Positions 43,267 to 57,700 are shown, numbered from the stretch's first letter. The stretch is 64,000 nt of DNA from Heliocidaris erythrogramma (GCA_025617745.1 CM046870.1:22487501-22551500); one strand, 5' to 3'. Made by a program: numbers and translations. The notes: generated by a model from the sequence alone, not told the origin.

Positions 43267-43764
43267 AAAGGGATAGTTCACCCTGACGTAAAGTTGGTTT
43301 TAATAAATGCAGAGAAACAAAAGAAACATATCAGTGAAGGTTTGGCGAAAATCTGTTAAAGAATTCTGGAGATGGATTTTTAAAGTTTTGATTTTGTGAC
43401 GTCACATGCGAGCAGCTCCCCCATGTGTCATGTGATATAAATTCCAGAAAATGACATTTTCTCAGAAAAATGGAAATGGTGTTACTTGTGCATTCAATAT
43501 AACATCTTAAACATCATTTCATACCCGCTCCTCTAAGAAAAATATCTTCAGTCATCATGAACCATTGAAAAATGGGAATTTATAGAATTTATATTACATG
43601 ACGTATGGGGTAGCTGCTCGCATACAACGTCACAAATTTAAACCTTAAAACACCCATAACTCTCTTATTCCTTGATGGATTTTTGTCAAACCTTTACCAA
43701 TATTTTTCTCCTATTTTTCTGCTTTTATTAAAACCAACTTATTGTCATGGTGAACTATCCCTTT
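43267..43764. mobile_element. 498-bp foldback MITE (AAAGGGATAGTTCACC ends)
   Basis: AAAGGGATAGTTCACCCTGA and the inverse GGTGAACTATCCCTTT, followed inward by AAGTTGGTTTTAATAAA against TTTATTAAAACCAACTT and further pairing through GTGACGT/ACGTCAC. Elements with AGGGATAGTTCACC ends are very common in deuterostome genomes. Confidence 0.85.
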
Positions 43765-44072
43765 AATTATCTAGTCCAATATTGAGATTTCCCTGCAGAT
43801 ATGAACTGACTTCAAACAGGATGATTGGTTGTAAAGTGTTACACATATATTGCCGACTCTACAATACTTTCATTCACTGGATATCCAAACAATTTAGTGC
43901 AATTATTGTCATATTCTTTCTCACTCTGCTAGAGAAACAAATATTTCTGTACTAAAATATTTTTCAGAGTAATATATGTATTTTTGATTTCCTTTATTTT
44001 TGTACTTTCTATGCGAAGAAAATATGGGAAGAAATTAAATATTGTGCTATACACTAGCTACATTTCATGGCC

Positions 44073-44082
44073 TTCATTTATT
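44073..44082 (-). terminator. Candidate BRCA1 polyadenylation signal
   Basis: CATTTATTAA on the plus strand gives AATAAATG on the minus strand, about 1 kb beyond the BRCA1 stop codon and past the tandem exon copies. Several other AATAAA words exist farther on, so which is used is unknown. Confidence 0.3.
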
Positions 44083-44281
44083 AATATAATTGTAATAAAA
44101 GAATGATATATATATATATTTATACATATATATGCAAATGAGCGCTGTATAAATCAACTCCGTTAGAACTTATTCCAAACTGCAGAAGGTACAGCAAACA
44201 TGTAATTTATAAGAATTTTTGAACAGATAAATAATTAAAGAAATAATCATCCACAGTCTCTCCTAAGTTTTTCTACTTCAA

Positions 44282-45124
44282 TCCACAGAGCAGGCAGTCT
44301 TCCCAGATTACCATTACTATCAAGATTGGCTGATCTGTCATGGGGCAGGCAAGGTCAGATAAGAGGGACTCTCTGTTTGGTTGACTCTTATAATAATGGG
44401 CTATGCTGTCCAAGACCCACTCTCAAAGATCACTAATCAACATCATCACTATCAAGGTCTATGATTGGTTGATCTTTCAATGGGCTTGAAAGATCTGCTA
44501 AGAGATACTTTGTGATTGGCTGATTCTTATAATGGGTAATGCTGTTTAAGATTCACTCCCTGGAGATCACTGATCATCATCATCATCACTATCTATGACT
44601 GACTGATCTTTCATTGGGCTTGCAAGATCTGATAAGAGATACTTTGTCATTGACTCTTATAATGGGCTATGCTGTCCAAGATCCACTCCCTGGATATCAC
44701 TGATCATCATCATCATCACTATCAAGGTCTATGATTGGCTGATCTGTCGTGGAGCTGGTAAGATCAGATAAGAGGTACTCTGCGATTGGTTGACTCTTAT
44801 AATGGGCTATGCTGTCTAGATCCAATCCCTGGAGATCACTGATCATCATCATCATCATCAGTATCAAGGTCTATGATTGGGTGATCTGTCGTGGAGCTGG
44901 TAAGATCAGATAAGAGGTACTCTGCGATTGGTTGACTCTTGTAATGGACTATGCTGTCTAAGATCCACTCCCTGGAGATCACTGCTCATCATCATCATCA
45001 TCATCACTATCAAGGTCTATGATTGGCTGATCTGTCGTGGAGCTGGTAAGATCAGATAAGAGGTACTCTGCAATTGGTTGACTCTTATAATGGGCTATGC
45101 TGTCTAAGATCCACTCCCTGGAGA
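44282..45124 (-). repeat. Six tandem copies of the last BRCA1 coding exon in the 3' flank
   Basis: Six units of 130-146 bp follow the BRCA1 stop, in the same orientation, each homologous to the terminal coding segment. The stop-equivalent positions fall at 45,125 (coding), 44,979, 44,836, 44,697, 44,567 and 44,430, with a last partial unit to about 44,282. The two nearest copies still encode [20 protein letters not shown]...DDDDD and a stop without interruption. The next has a 1-bp deletion, and the distal three are progressively diverged. They lack the acceptor and the GLQRKFRVP start of the real exon, so they are probably untranslated 3'-UTR or downstream sequence. Confidence 0.9.
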
Positions 45125-48100
45125 TCACTGATCATCATCATCATCATCACTATCAAGGTCTACGATTGGCTGATCTGTCGTAGAGCTGCTTAGATCAGAT
45201 AAGAGGTACTCTGCGATTGGTTGACTCTTATAATGGGCTATGCTGTCTAAGATCCACTCCCTGGAAATCACAGGAACTCTGAACTTTCTCTGAAGACCTA
45301 AACGTGGAAACAAACAAAGATAACAAAATCAATGCAAAATATTTTATCTGCTGATTAATGTTCCAGAATCTATTGTGTGCCAGGCAGAAGGGTATAAATG
45401 GACTCACAGCCAGTGTGTATACAATTCTAGAAATACACATTTTACACTTCTGACTTTTCTTTCTTTTCTTGCTGGACTATATCCATGTATACACAACACA
45501 TACCAGGATGTACATTATCTAAGTTGTAACAGACAGGTTATATCTTCTCTATATTACTCTTTCTCCTTGTGAAACAATAAATGACTTTAAGAGGAAACTA
45601 AATCGTACACTATGACAAATTTTTTCTGTTGAACATTGTAGTGTAAGCATCATTAGTGTATTTTTATTTAATTGATTGTAGGCGCCTTGAGCATCCTTTT
45701 TGGGTGGATTTGTTTGCGCGTTATAAGTGTCTATACTATTATTATATCCAATTAGTGTGCATGCCCTTTAGCTGGGCACATTTGTAATTAGGGTTTAGGA
45801 TTTTGATCTTTATTGTCTCTGAAGACTTAACTTTGTAGAAAGTGATGTAAGGAAATGCCCAGGCCCAGATTTTTTTGATGGATCATTCATCACTGTTTAA
45901 TATCCAGGTAATATGCAGTAATTAAAAAAAAAAAAAACACACACTTTGACAACTAGGGAGAAGAAAACTTACGTCGGGTGCACACAAAACATCAATTTGA
46001 TTGTGAATGTCATTGGGATTTTGTCAGCAGTGTATGTGCCTGCAAAAGGATGCCAGACTGGAGTGCTCCATGGGGAGTGGAGCTTTTGCATACATTTTGT
46101 GCAAGCAAGTCTAAATCCAGTGACCAAGTTAATCATGCATCTGTTTTAAGAGACCCAAAGTACTGTCATACCAGAAATGTTTGTGTGCATTTAATGTTAT
46201 TGAATTTTGCGAGTGGTTCTGACTCGTGAAAGTGTCCTGCCGAGAATTTATTCAACTAAAACTGACACAGCACTGAATTTTTGCAATTAGCAAAAGTTTC
46301 ATGTTTTGAAATTGGATGTCGTTTAGAAGTCACAAATACTTCTGGTTTTACAAGTACAATGTATGTAGTATATGTATAGTACATAAATCCAGGTCATTAA
46401 TTTGTGACTTGTGCTAAAAAGAAATTTACCTTGGTAGTCTCTGTCTGTATCAAGGTTAGGTTCTACTACGATGAATGCCTTCCTGCCAGGGTTGTAGGGA
46501 AAGAGTGATGGATGCTGGACGGTAGAGGCACCACACATCTCACACAGACCTACTAGCTGATCTATAGGGGAGAGAGGAAGAGATAAACAGAGAGTGAGAC
46601 AGCAAGAGAGAGTAAGTGAGAGAGAGAGAGAGAGAGAGAGGGTGGAAGGAGGCACACAAAAACAGATGCAGACAAGACAGACAGATGTAGATACAAAAGT
46701 GTTAAATCATTACTGTTCATACTACAGAAACTGGTATTGAATTCAGGAACAAGGTTTCTTTTATTATTCCACACATTATTTTACAAAGCTGATACTAATG
46801 GTCAATCACAGACAGAGCATAATGTTGACTATTCTACTTCTACTTCGTTAGAGACAGGCAATTATGGAGTAAAATAATTGAACAAAAGGACTGACAACAC
46901 TTCCTTCCAAATGAGAACACTTCAATATCCATTGATTTGACCAAAAAGAATCCTTGCCAGTCATAAAGCTGGGTCTGGATTTCCTCTGTTTTTTTCTTAT
47001 GCTTGCACAGACCCTGTACCAGTAGCTATTCCTGACACAATCTTTGATTTTTACAGACAACTGTTATAAGCTACTGAAATCCTTGCATCTGATTGGTAGA
47101 GAGCAAATTTGTTGGTAAAAATCACTGACAAAACGATTGATGAAACGCTCCCCTGTTCTTCCTTACCTTTGTTGAGCCCAGTAAATGGTCCTATGCAGCA
47201 AAGATCAAACTTGGCCATGAAGCCTGGTCCCTCACAAGTCCTGGCTCTCTTGGGTCCATGATGGTTTAGACCATTGACCACGTCACCTCTGACCTCATAT
47301 TCTTCCTCCCTCAAAAGTTTTTTTGCTTTCAGGCTGTCATGGATCCCTGCAGATAATAAAGCAGTACAACAGTACATGTAGTTAAAAAAATGAACCCTAA
47401 TCCTTCATTGTAAGTTGAAGTCGACTTGTATTAAATTGAATTTCTTTCTTCAGGATTACTTTCAAACCTCCCATTATTGATCGGTAAGCAGTGTGACCTG
47501 CATCGGAATCTACACAAAGTGACTGCATCTCTTTTGTTCAACTTTACCAAATACTTTTTAAATAAAATTTCATTCTTAAAAATACTGGTCACGCATCATG
47601 GTACCAAAATGACAGCATATAAAGGTCAATGTCAAAATGTCCTTTGGCAAGACATTAATATAAATTTGGCCATCTCCATCTGGGTGTAGTAAATGGGTAC
47701 CTGGTAGGAATTTATTCCTTGAATGCTTTTAACGCATTAGCGCAGCTCGGCTAAAGCCAGGGTAATAATAGTACTTTGTAGGCGCCTTGATCATCCCCTG
47801 GGATGGATACGTGAGAAATATAACTGTAGCTATCATTATTATGATGTATTTGAAAATAACTCTGATTCAAATTGTAGTATAATTTTACAATTTATTCTGA
47901 TTGATTTGTTCTCTTGTAAGCCTCAGAGTTTTGTATAGGAGAAGAAAGGGAAGGAAAAGAAAAAGAAAACAAGTCAGTAGAGAAGAGAACACAAGAACAA
48001 ATTAGATTTACACTTACATTGAAAGCTGACAATCCATGCCCTGGCTGCGATGCCTTGGAAATATTTCAGAGTACGCTCACAAACTAGGGAAGAATCTGGA

Positions 48101-48734
48101 GAAGTTTGATACAAAACATTTTAAAGCAGATACTCAGTACAATTACTATAACAGGGCTGTTTCATAAAACTTGTTATCAATCAAAAGTTGCAATAACTGT
48201 AATAGGCTACTGAAATCCTTGCATCTGATTGACTAAGAGCAAATTTGTCATAGAAATGTGGCACTTGTTACTGATATCTAACAAGTTTAATGAAAGGTAG
48301 CTAAGTTCCTTTAAAGAGCACGTAACAGACAAAACATTTTAGGTTTTCAACAGTTCTTTTTTTTTTCTCTCTTCAAAAATCAGTTATAAAATATTATGTC
48401 ACCATGTTAGTATACTCTTTTAATATTCAAATTATGCAAGAAAATGATATTCTTTCTTGTCTTGATTTATAAAACAGGAATGAACAAACAGTCCTCTAAC
48501 TACGTATTTAGTGTCTCCATTGAAAGTGTATCAATAAACAGATATCGAGGCAAAAACTAAATAACACCTATCTTCTGATGGGATAACAGAGAGAAATAAG
48601 GAAGTCCTTATTTAATGGTACATGTATAATCAAATTTACTAACCTGTCTTGACAATGACATGAGTGGTATTGGCATTAAAAGCACTGGCAAAACGACAGT
48701 TGGCTAGCCGACTGGTTAGCTGCTCTACTTGACG
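45125..48734 (-). CDS. BRCA1: BRCA1 tandem BRCT exons (five)
   Basis: Exons 48,644-48,734, 48,018-48,083, 47,167-47,346, 46,430-46,561 and 45,125-45,297 follow [13 protein letters not shown], the first BRCT strand at the end of the preceding exon. Key phosphopeptide-pocket residues are kept: the Ser/Thr-Gly pair (here Thr-Gly), and CERTLKYF, which holds the equivalents of human R1699 and K1702. VRGDVVNG and HGPKRAR are near-identical to vertebrate BRCA1. The second BRCT has CGASTV and [13 protein letters not shown] (human R1835-E1836-W1837 region). The protein ends in a run of six Asp and Gln. These repeats read pSer-x-x-Phe partners such as Abraxas, BRIP1 and CtIP. Confidence 0.95.
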
Positions 48735-51700
48735 CTGTAGAAGAGTGAAAAAAATTGCTTGGTGATTCTTCTACGATGTACACATAGGACATACATGTAT
48801 TAGGATTAACGTTTGGATTTTACAAATCACATTTTGTTTGCAATACTCTTGGGGAAAAGCAGTTGGGTGACTGATGATAGGGGGCTTGAGCAACAGACTC
48901 ATGTGGGTATGCTCTCCAGAATGATTACACTGCCAAAGAAAGGATCATCCTTTGAGTGAGATGTCAAGGCATCTCCAATATTCCTTCTCCTAAAAGTATG
49001 TTCAATTACAGATGGCAGCTACTGGTAATAATTTGACCAGTTTCAATCATTGATCTTTCATTGTTCACAGATGTCAAGATGTGAGTTTAGCTCAACATTG
49101 CTAGCTATTCAGCAGGCTTTCAATCGCAGTTGTGACCTTTGACACCATCTAAAAATTCAACTCCCTGTATCTAATGGTATCAGATTCAAAATTGATATAT
49201 TTCCTGCTTCTTGATATATCATGACATATTTCACGGAAATTGACCGCTACCCAGCTTTTCGTAATATTCATTCAGCACGACTCTAACTAGGGATACACAA
49301 TGAAACTGGTACCAGTATGAATCTGTATTTCAGATATATCACAAAAACAAAGTCAAATGTATGATTTCACGTACATTAGTTTCTGTGACATTTGACCATA
49401 GGAGTAAAAATACTCTATGTGCATTTACAGCCTCATACAAGAAGACAAATGACATATACTTACCAGTTCTACTCTATTTAGGCCAGTAGCGATGAGAGAC
49501 ATAGGTCGAGAGGTGGGTCTAGGACTGGGTCCTGGTCCTGCTTCAGGAGTCTTCAGAGACTGATCTCCAGACCTTCTTCTGGAATGGGCAGGCGAGTCGA
49601 CATCACTGCTGGTTCTCTGGGTCTTCATGGAGACATCCACTGGGCTGGGTACTGAGGAGGCTTTAGGGGTTCTCCTTGGTGTCTGATGGTCTCGAGGGGT
49701 GGGGATCCTAGGGGTGCGCATCCCGGAGGTGTTAGACGGTGACTTTCGACTGCCCGATGCTCTGCTGTCACTGAGCGTTGGAGTTGTCCTGGAAGGAGGT
49801 GTCCTTCTGTGATGCACCATTTCATGTTGTTCTACGTTCTTGCCAATCGAGTCTGATCTCGAATTTGGTGGTGAATTTAATCTATCTTGAATCTCGTCCT
49901 CATCACTGTCCAAACTGTCTCTTTCTATTCTTCTCTTCTTAGAGCTCCTTCTTGAAGATCTTGGTGACTTTAATAAAACCATGGCAACATCATCACTACT
50001 TCCAACATCATCATCAGAGTCAACCTTTGGGTCATTCACAATCCGCCTCTTCTTTGTAGTTACCTTCTTAGAGCTACTCTTCCTGTACTGCTCCACCATA
50101 CTGGTTACTGAGCGAATGCTATCAGTCATTGACAGCGATGATGATGCCTTCCTCACAGTGCTTGGAGACAAGGGCGGTGGAGGAGATGGAGATCTGGGCT
50201 CGACCTCCTCTTGCTCATCCATCTCATTCTCTTCATCCGAGTTTTCAACAGCTTTGCTTCCACGCTTAGTACTCCCTCGGCTCCTAGACAGAGGGCTTGC
50301 TGAGTTGTTTTGCTTTGAATCTGGAGTGCAAGCTCCTTCTGTTTCCTCCACAAGTAAACCTTTTGGATTCTCCTCCTCCTCCTCCTCATCTTCATCATTA
50401 GTATCATCATCATGGCTCCTGCTCCCTCTCTCTCTAGCGAGTGCTGCCTGTAACTCAGCCATCTGCTCTTCCAGAGCTTGCATATCTTCACGGGTCTTCT
50501 CTTGTTGCTGCCAAGCAATAAACCAAGAAATGTATTTTTAAGCATGAAGCAAAACAATGACCTGAATAACAATTTCAGCGTATAAACTATAGTAGCATAT
50601 TTGTGTCCATTAAGTGCAATGCCTATGTGATTTCAACAGCGAAAAAGAAACGAAAAACAACAATATCAAAGGTGGAGAATAAATAATCAACCCACAGATA
50701 AGAATCACAGCAAAAAAGTAATATTAAAACAAGAGTAAATCTATCATTTATCTTTTTTGCATGTCTTGCATTGCAGGGTTCCCACAGAAATTTAAGAACC
50801 AAATTCCATGACTTTCCATGGCCCATTTTTGCCCTTTTCCATGACAAGATGAGTACCATATTGATCAGGGTAGCGGCATCCAAGCGGCGTACGAATACCA
50901 CACAGTGATATATATTATTTCATTTTTGTGATGGAAGGCTGCCATAGCCACACACGTCCTACTTCCACGCTCAATTCCATTTTCCATGACTTTTCAGAAA
51001 TATCTTTTTTCCATGACCATGGGAATCCTGGCATTGACAGCAGTTCTTGTACTAAACTGAACAACAATTCATTTTACAAACAAAAAAAAATAGAAAAGGG
51101 CAATATTTTCCACTAAATATTGGTCCACTGAAGGAGCAGATTTATTGTTTGGCAGAAAATATGTAGGGACACCTGAAATGACCATGTTATCAGGGTTCAA
51201 TGCTAGCATTTATGGGGTTGTGGAAGGGTTATTTTTATTTCTTGATACTTGATAGAGAAATTACTGAAATTTGACAATCCCTGTGAATGTCAGAGGACCA
51301 TCTGATCTTTGGCCGCTGTTGTTGTCAAGCCCTGGTGTTACTACAGTAACCAGTGGGAGTCATCATACCTGTGTGTTCATGATCTCACTCTGACTAGAGA
51401 GGATAGATGAAGCACTGGTAAGGTTCATGTGATGACTGGCACAGCTGTCTTCGGAACTCACAGATCCCCCTGCAACCAATAACAACAATAACATATTTCT
51501 CATATCTTAGGTATTCTTGAAATCTGGGAGTGATAAAACAATCTAGTTGTCACAGAATCTGAATCAAGTTTACTCAGAAAGTAAAAAAATCTTCATAGAA
51601 AAGATGTTTGCTAAACGATTTTTAATAGACAATGGTTAATTCCAATATGTTTTATTGATTTTTCTGCCTTGCACATTTCTGCATTTGGCATTCATTCGCA

Positions 51701-54700
51701 GCAACTTTGCTATCAGTGATGGATTGCATAGTAATGGACTGTTTAAAGCTGGAATTTATTATGTCAAAATAAATTAAAACATTTTATTTATGAACCCTTC
51801 TCAAATTTGAATGAGAAACCTTACCATCTACTTCATGGCCTAGGTGAGAATTTGCCTGGTCTCCAAAGGTTACCATAGGGTTCTCCTCATCATCCTCTTC
51901 TTGCTCCATGGGTTTCTTGACCGACGTCTGAAGGAAGGAACAGGGTATCAGCTCATCATCGCTTTCATCCTCCTCGTCTCTCGCAACTTGGACCATTCTC
52001 TGTGCCTTCTTCCGTCTCTGTCTCCCAATAATTTCCTTCTCATCATCTTTATCATCATCATCATCATCATCATCATTATCATCACTGACATCGTCTGTGA
52101 TCACCTGCTTTTTTCGTCTGACATTCCTTCTTGTTATTTCATCACTTTCATTTGATGATTTGACAGGGAATTCTAATGGTGTGTCTTCAATGATCTGAGA
52201 TGTTACTCTCCTACTTTTCTTATTTGGAGGTTCCTCCAGCCTCAAGTCTCCACCTGAAGGCTCCATAGGGGACAGCTCAAAGTGCTTACAGGCATCTTCC
52301 TGGTCCTCATCTTGAAAAATCAAAGCATTCTGGTCGCTGGTAACTTCCTTCCCCTTTCGACCCATTGACCCACGTTTTGCTTTTACAGGTGTGTCTGCAA
52401 TGCTTTTGTCTTTGGTCTGGGGCTGGGATACTTTCTTTCTTTTTCTTGACACAACAGTTGGTGTCTCCACAACCAGACTCTTTGCCTGAACGGAGTCCTG
52501 TTCTCTGGTGATGATTTCTTCATTGGGACACAAGAGAGAACTCATATCAGGTTCCATCTCTCTCTGTGCCTTCTTTCTCTTTGCTACTGCTTTTGAGAGT
52601 CCACTTGTATGAACAAAAGATGATGTGCGAGATTTGGACAAATCATGACAAGGTGGAGTGGGTGGGATGAGAGCCTCGGTATCATCATATTGACAACTTC
52701 CTTGCGATATCATTGCATCCTTTGTTCCATCAGTCTCATGAAGCATGTTGAGATGTCGAGATTTCTTTGTGACTCCTGGTGATTCCCTCTGTACCTCTGG
52801 CTTAGCTTGTGATGTATACCCAGCTCTGCTTTTTGTGTCATGATGTACAATGCTTTGGCTACAACCATCTTTTGCTTCTAGGTCCTCTGACAGAAGCACA
52901 ATCTCTACATTCAAGCTCTGGGATACTTCGTTCCCCATAGTTTCCTGATCATTAGCCGTTTCCTCCTCATCAAACATATCCCTGGACTCTTCATGGTAAT
53001 TGAAGATGTCCTCCACAGAATGCAAGGACTTGTTGCTCTCCTGAGATTCCTCTTTCTCATCCAAGGACACGCCAATGCTTTCATCAACAACGGTGATACA
53101 TTCTTGAGGCAGAGTGATAGTTCTTTGTTGAAGACCCTCTTCCTCATCTGCTATATTTCGGGGCTGAGTCATATCTCTTGATTTTCTTGCACTTCTTCTC
53201 AGCACCCGTGGTGAAGATCTTGGTGTGAGCTGAGACCTCTCTGAAATATCTGCCCCTTCATCTAAGTATTCCTTTGAGTGCAATTGGAATGGTCGGGCAG
53301 GAATTATAGCATTTGATGATTGTTCATTTATTTCAGATGCACCTGGTGTTGTTGGGATGGCACTGGAATGTGAAGCTGAAACTTGAGGTTTTGTAGATAC
53401 TTTACTTCTTCCACCTGAAGAGCGTCTTCCACCTGCGATCCTTGAGGCCTTGTTCCATTTGCCATCAAGTTCATTATTTGGCAATCTCTCACTGATCTGA
53501 TCTGGACTTGACTGTACAACTGATTCTTCAATATCCCTCTGATGAACAAGACTCTGAGTGCTTTGTCTACTGCCATTCCGGCTTTTCCTTTTCAATTTCA
53601 GTGATGATCCACTCAAAGTCTCTTGAGAAGTACTGGAAGAATCATCAATATTATTGGCAGCTCTTTTTCTACTTATTTGGCTATCAGATGTAGGTAAGGA
53701 CCTACTTTTCTTTCTTTCCACTAGATTTTCTTTCAATGCAGATTTCAATTTTTCATCTGGAATCTCTATTGACTTCCTATCCGTGGTGGACTTGGAACTC
53801 TTTCTGAGCGACCTTGAACAGCTTGAATCCTCCATATTGTCACCTAAAACGACATCTGATTGTGCTTTCATTTCATTGGTTACACTATCTGGGTCATCAG
53901 CTTCATGGGTTTCTTTACAACTGGGAACACTCTGACTCTTAGGGATCTGATTTACCTCATTTGTTGCTTTTGATTTGGTTTGGATGTCTGAGGAAGCAGT
54001 ATTTTGCTCAAGACTATCAGGAACTGGCATTTCCCGACTGGGTGGAGTGCCAATCTCCTTGGAAGGTAAAACAGATGGACTTGCATTGATGGTAAATGTC
54101 TTCCGTTTCCTGCGTGAAATTCGTCTTGTTGGTCTGCTATTGTTTGATCCTGAAGAAGTATGTATTTCTTCAACCTGCTGTTTAGCTCCTAGTGAAGTTT
54201 TCAAGGAAATTTTCTCAACACTGTCACCATCTTGTGCATGAGGAGTGCTAACTTGTTTTTCACCCTGGGAAGCTTTCCTCTTTGATTTCTTAAGAGGCTG
54301 CAGCAGAGATTCACTTGGCTGGGAGTTCAAATCAAGGGAAGGAGGGAATGACCCTGAGGTTTTTGTCTGTGAAATGATTGTCACACTTGCCTGACTTGCC
54401 TCCTTACTGATGCAGCCAGAACCTGATAGTACTGTCACAACCTCATCAGGTTTCTTGCTTATGGAAACCCCTCCTGCTTCTATTCTCATCAGGTCTGAAT
54501 CTGTCCCACTGCTGTTTCCACTGGGGCCAGGAGAAATACCCAAAGAAGGACATTCTTGACTAGTCATCGAAGGCAGAATACAATCCATAATGGACATCTC
54601 TTCATCAAGAGAAGGCTTCTGTTGTATTTTAGATGAAGAACTGCATATGTTTTTCTTTGCAGGTGACCCTCCTAAAGATGGCTCCAGCTCTTCCTCCATA

Positions 54701-57700
54701 ACATTATCTGGTTCTTCGTTTTCATCGCTATTGAGCTCCAAGTCAATTGACTCTGTGGTATCTGATCCTCTGCACTTTTTTATACAATCTTTGTCACCTA
54801 TGGGAATGTCCTCGGTATAAAGAGGCAGAGATGCTAGAGCTGTTTCTTCAATATTAAGTTTCTCTTCTGAATCATCTGCACCCAATTGTTCTTTCGTATT
54901 TCCTCTTGTTCTTCCCAAGTCTGTATCATTTTTCGGAGCTTCATCTGTTACCTCAGCTTTCTTCTCCTTCTCCATACTGGCAGCCATCACTTGTGCACCA
55001 ACTTTGCTGTTGCTGTTTGGAGGCCCAGGATGAGAACCACGCTTAGATCTTCTCAATGACGACGTCAAAGGCTGGGACGATTTGCTTTCAGGAGTGCAGT
55101 ATTCTGCAGATTGACATGATGAGCCCTTGGTATCATGAACAGTCTTACTTAGTCTTGATGACTCCAAAACCTGCTCCTGACATTCTACTTCAGCAAGTCC
55201 TGTGTTGGGTGGGAGTTCTCCCTCAAGACTCATCTTTCCTTTGGGTTGGTTTAAAACATAGGGAGTCTCAGGGATTTTCAAAATTGCAGCCTCAAGACAA
55301 TCAGTTTGTTGCACTTCACCATTATGATCCTTTGCTGGGATATTTGGTTGACTTCCTGAAGAAGGTTTTCTTTTATCAGATGTTGATGCCTTTTTTTTAT
55401 CTGCTCCAATACTATTTCTTTCTTTGACTGTTGTTTTGACAGGAGCTCTATTGACATTTTGAGTTTCAAATGAGTCAATACCAATGGTTTCATTATATTC
55501 TTTGATGCCCTTCTCCTGGTTTTCTTGGGCATGATGTCTAGATTTTCTAACAGGCTTACTTTCATGAACGGCCTCAATGGCAAGTTTGCCCTTCCTCCTG
55601 CGAGACCATCTTCCACCAGCTTCAGTGGGTTCAGTTTTGAGATGATCTGGTTCAGTGCCAAACTCACGAGCCAATTCCAGAGCTAGCTCCCAGTCACTCT
55701 TGATTGCGGCAGCTTCTGATTCCTTTCTTGCAGATTCAGTTTGTTCCTTGAGGTTCTCTTCCATGCGCTGCTTTGCTGTCCTACGTTTGAGTGGATATTC
55801 TTTTTCCACATTCTCTGTGGGTGAAACTTTAATGGCAGCGGTATCTTTTCCAACAGCAGCACTATCCAGTACACTCTTTTCTTGGCTTGCTTCCTTGCTG
55901 CGTCTACCAGAACGCCTTCTACCATCTCTACCCTCTAATGCTTCACTGTGATCTCTCTTCTTCGGTGTAAGTTTCTTTTTGTTAGTTTGGCCTTCTTCAG
56001 GTATAGATTCCTCAGCAAGTTCTGACTGAGCTTCTATGGACCGTATTTTACAGACAGCATCTGGGGCACCTTTGTCTTCATCAATTGGCAAACTGACAGG
56101 GTTCACATCAGTTTCTTGAACAACAAGATCTTCTGAATTTTCTGTCTCTTCTTCTTCATCATCAGACTCATCACTTCCAGCGTTCTTACTGACCAGCCAG
56201 TCTAGAATTCTCTCCTGTGGATCTAGAGGAGGACTCTTGTCCATGCCATTCTTGGCTTTTCCATAGGTAGTAGCAAAGACTCTTCTTCCATGATTCCTGT
56301 TGATTATCACCGGCTGGGAATCAGTCATCATTCCTCCTTCCGAGGACTGTTGACTCCCTTGGATATTGCCGACTCCCATCTTGATGACCCCAACAGGTGT
56401 AATAGGCAGAGGATTTTTTATCAAGTTCCGTTCCGCAATTGTGGCCTCATCTTGATCATTACCATCTTTGTCAGGAATATCACCAGAATTGTCTATGACT
56501 ACATCTGCATTATCAATAAGGGCATCTTCTTCATTGATGCCTGTAGTAGATCTAGCCTCCTGTGTAAGATGACCGCGTGATTCTTTCCCTCCATTCTTGA
56601 GATGACCAGATGTGGGAGCTGCATTTCGTGTCTTTGAGTCGGCACATATACTTCTTTGATTTTGGGGTGGGGCTGAAGCATCACGCTTTACAGGCTTATC
56701 TCCAGTCTTGCTTTGGTTTATGCCAATGTCATGATCACTTTCAGAACAACTGCTGGCACTCTTGTGATCTCTCTTGGGAGCACTTTGCTTTGCAAATCGA
56801 CCTTTGGTCCTGATTGGAAATTCCTTTTTTGCATTTTGATTCTTCTTTCTCCCAACTTTCTTTTTTACCTTCCTTGGGGTGCGCTGACTGGGCACAAACT
56901 CGTATGGGTCTTGATTCCCTTCTTTAGGAATGGTTATTCTAGGTGCAGGAACTTCAAAGATTTCTGAATCTGCAGGAGGTGTCAAAACCTGACATGTTTT
57001 CAACGGGCTTTTGAGTGCTTGACTCTCTTTTTCCTCGGGATTTCCCGAATTGATTGGAAGCAGATTGATTTCATTATTCCGCTGTTCTAAATCTTTATTG
57101 TAGCCAGAGATGATGTCACCGTGGCTGGTTAGGGGTGCAGTGTTGAGTGCTGCCAGAAGATCCTCCGCCTCTTTCTCCAATTCTTCATTACCTTGATCAT
57201 TGTCATGGTAACCCTTCTTGCCACTGGTCTTCAGTCTTGGGAAGGATGAACTGTGTATTCAAAACAGAATGTGATGATGAATAATAATTAGGAATACAAA
57301 GGGCCTGTACAGTCTGTTGATCAGAGTGCACATATATATACCTTAAATACGATTTATGTGTTTTTTAAAGAGCTGTTCCCCCATGAAGAACAGCATTATC
57401 ATTAATGATAAGGCCAAAAATCTTTAAAAGAAATAGGCCTTGACTGCATTAGTCCTATGATAAATGATGCTCTAACAATCAAAATTAATTCCTAAATTTT
57501 AAATTTCCTTGAAATGTAAAAATTGCAGGACTTTTTAGTAACAGGACTAAAATTACCCAATGACACAATAATTAAAATAGCACGAGTGAAGGTAAGTAAT
57601 TTTTCAACAATGGATAATATATAGAGAGTATTGGTAGTTGTATGCAGCTTTGACAAGTAGGTAGTCTTTATAAGATACTCATAATGGAGCTCACCTGACG

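Noticed and set aside
44282..45124. Additional BRCT domains downstream of BRCA1
   Set aside because: The copies contain only the last third of a BRCT repeat, begin after a stop codon and lack the acceptor of the true exon.
49981..50541. Long plus-strand open frame of 186 codons
   Set aside because: It is the reverse of the Ser/Glu-rich BRCA1 coiled-coil exon; poly-Ser composition and no independent signals.
51844..57050. Many plus-strand and alternate minus-strand frames across the giant exon
   Set aside because: All overlap the 5.4-kb BRCA1 exon, whose frame is supported by phase-consistent splicing and conserved motifs.
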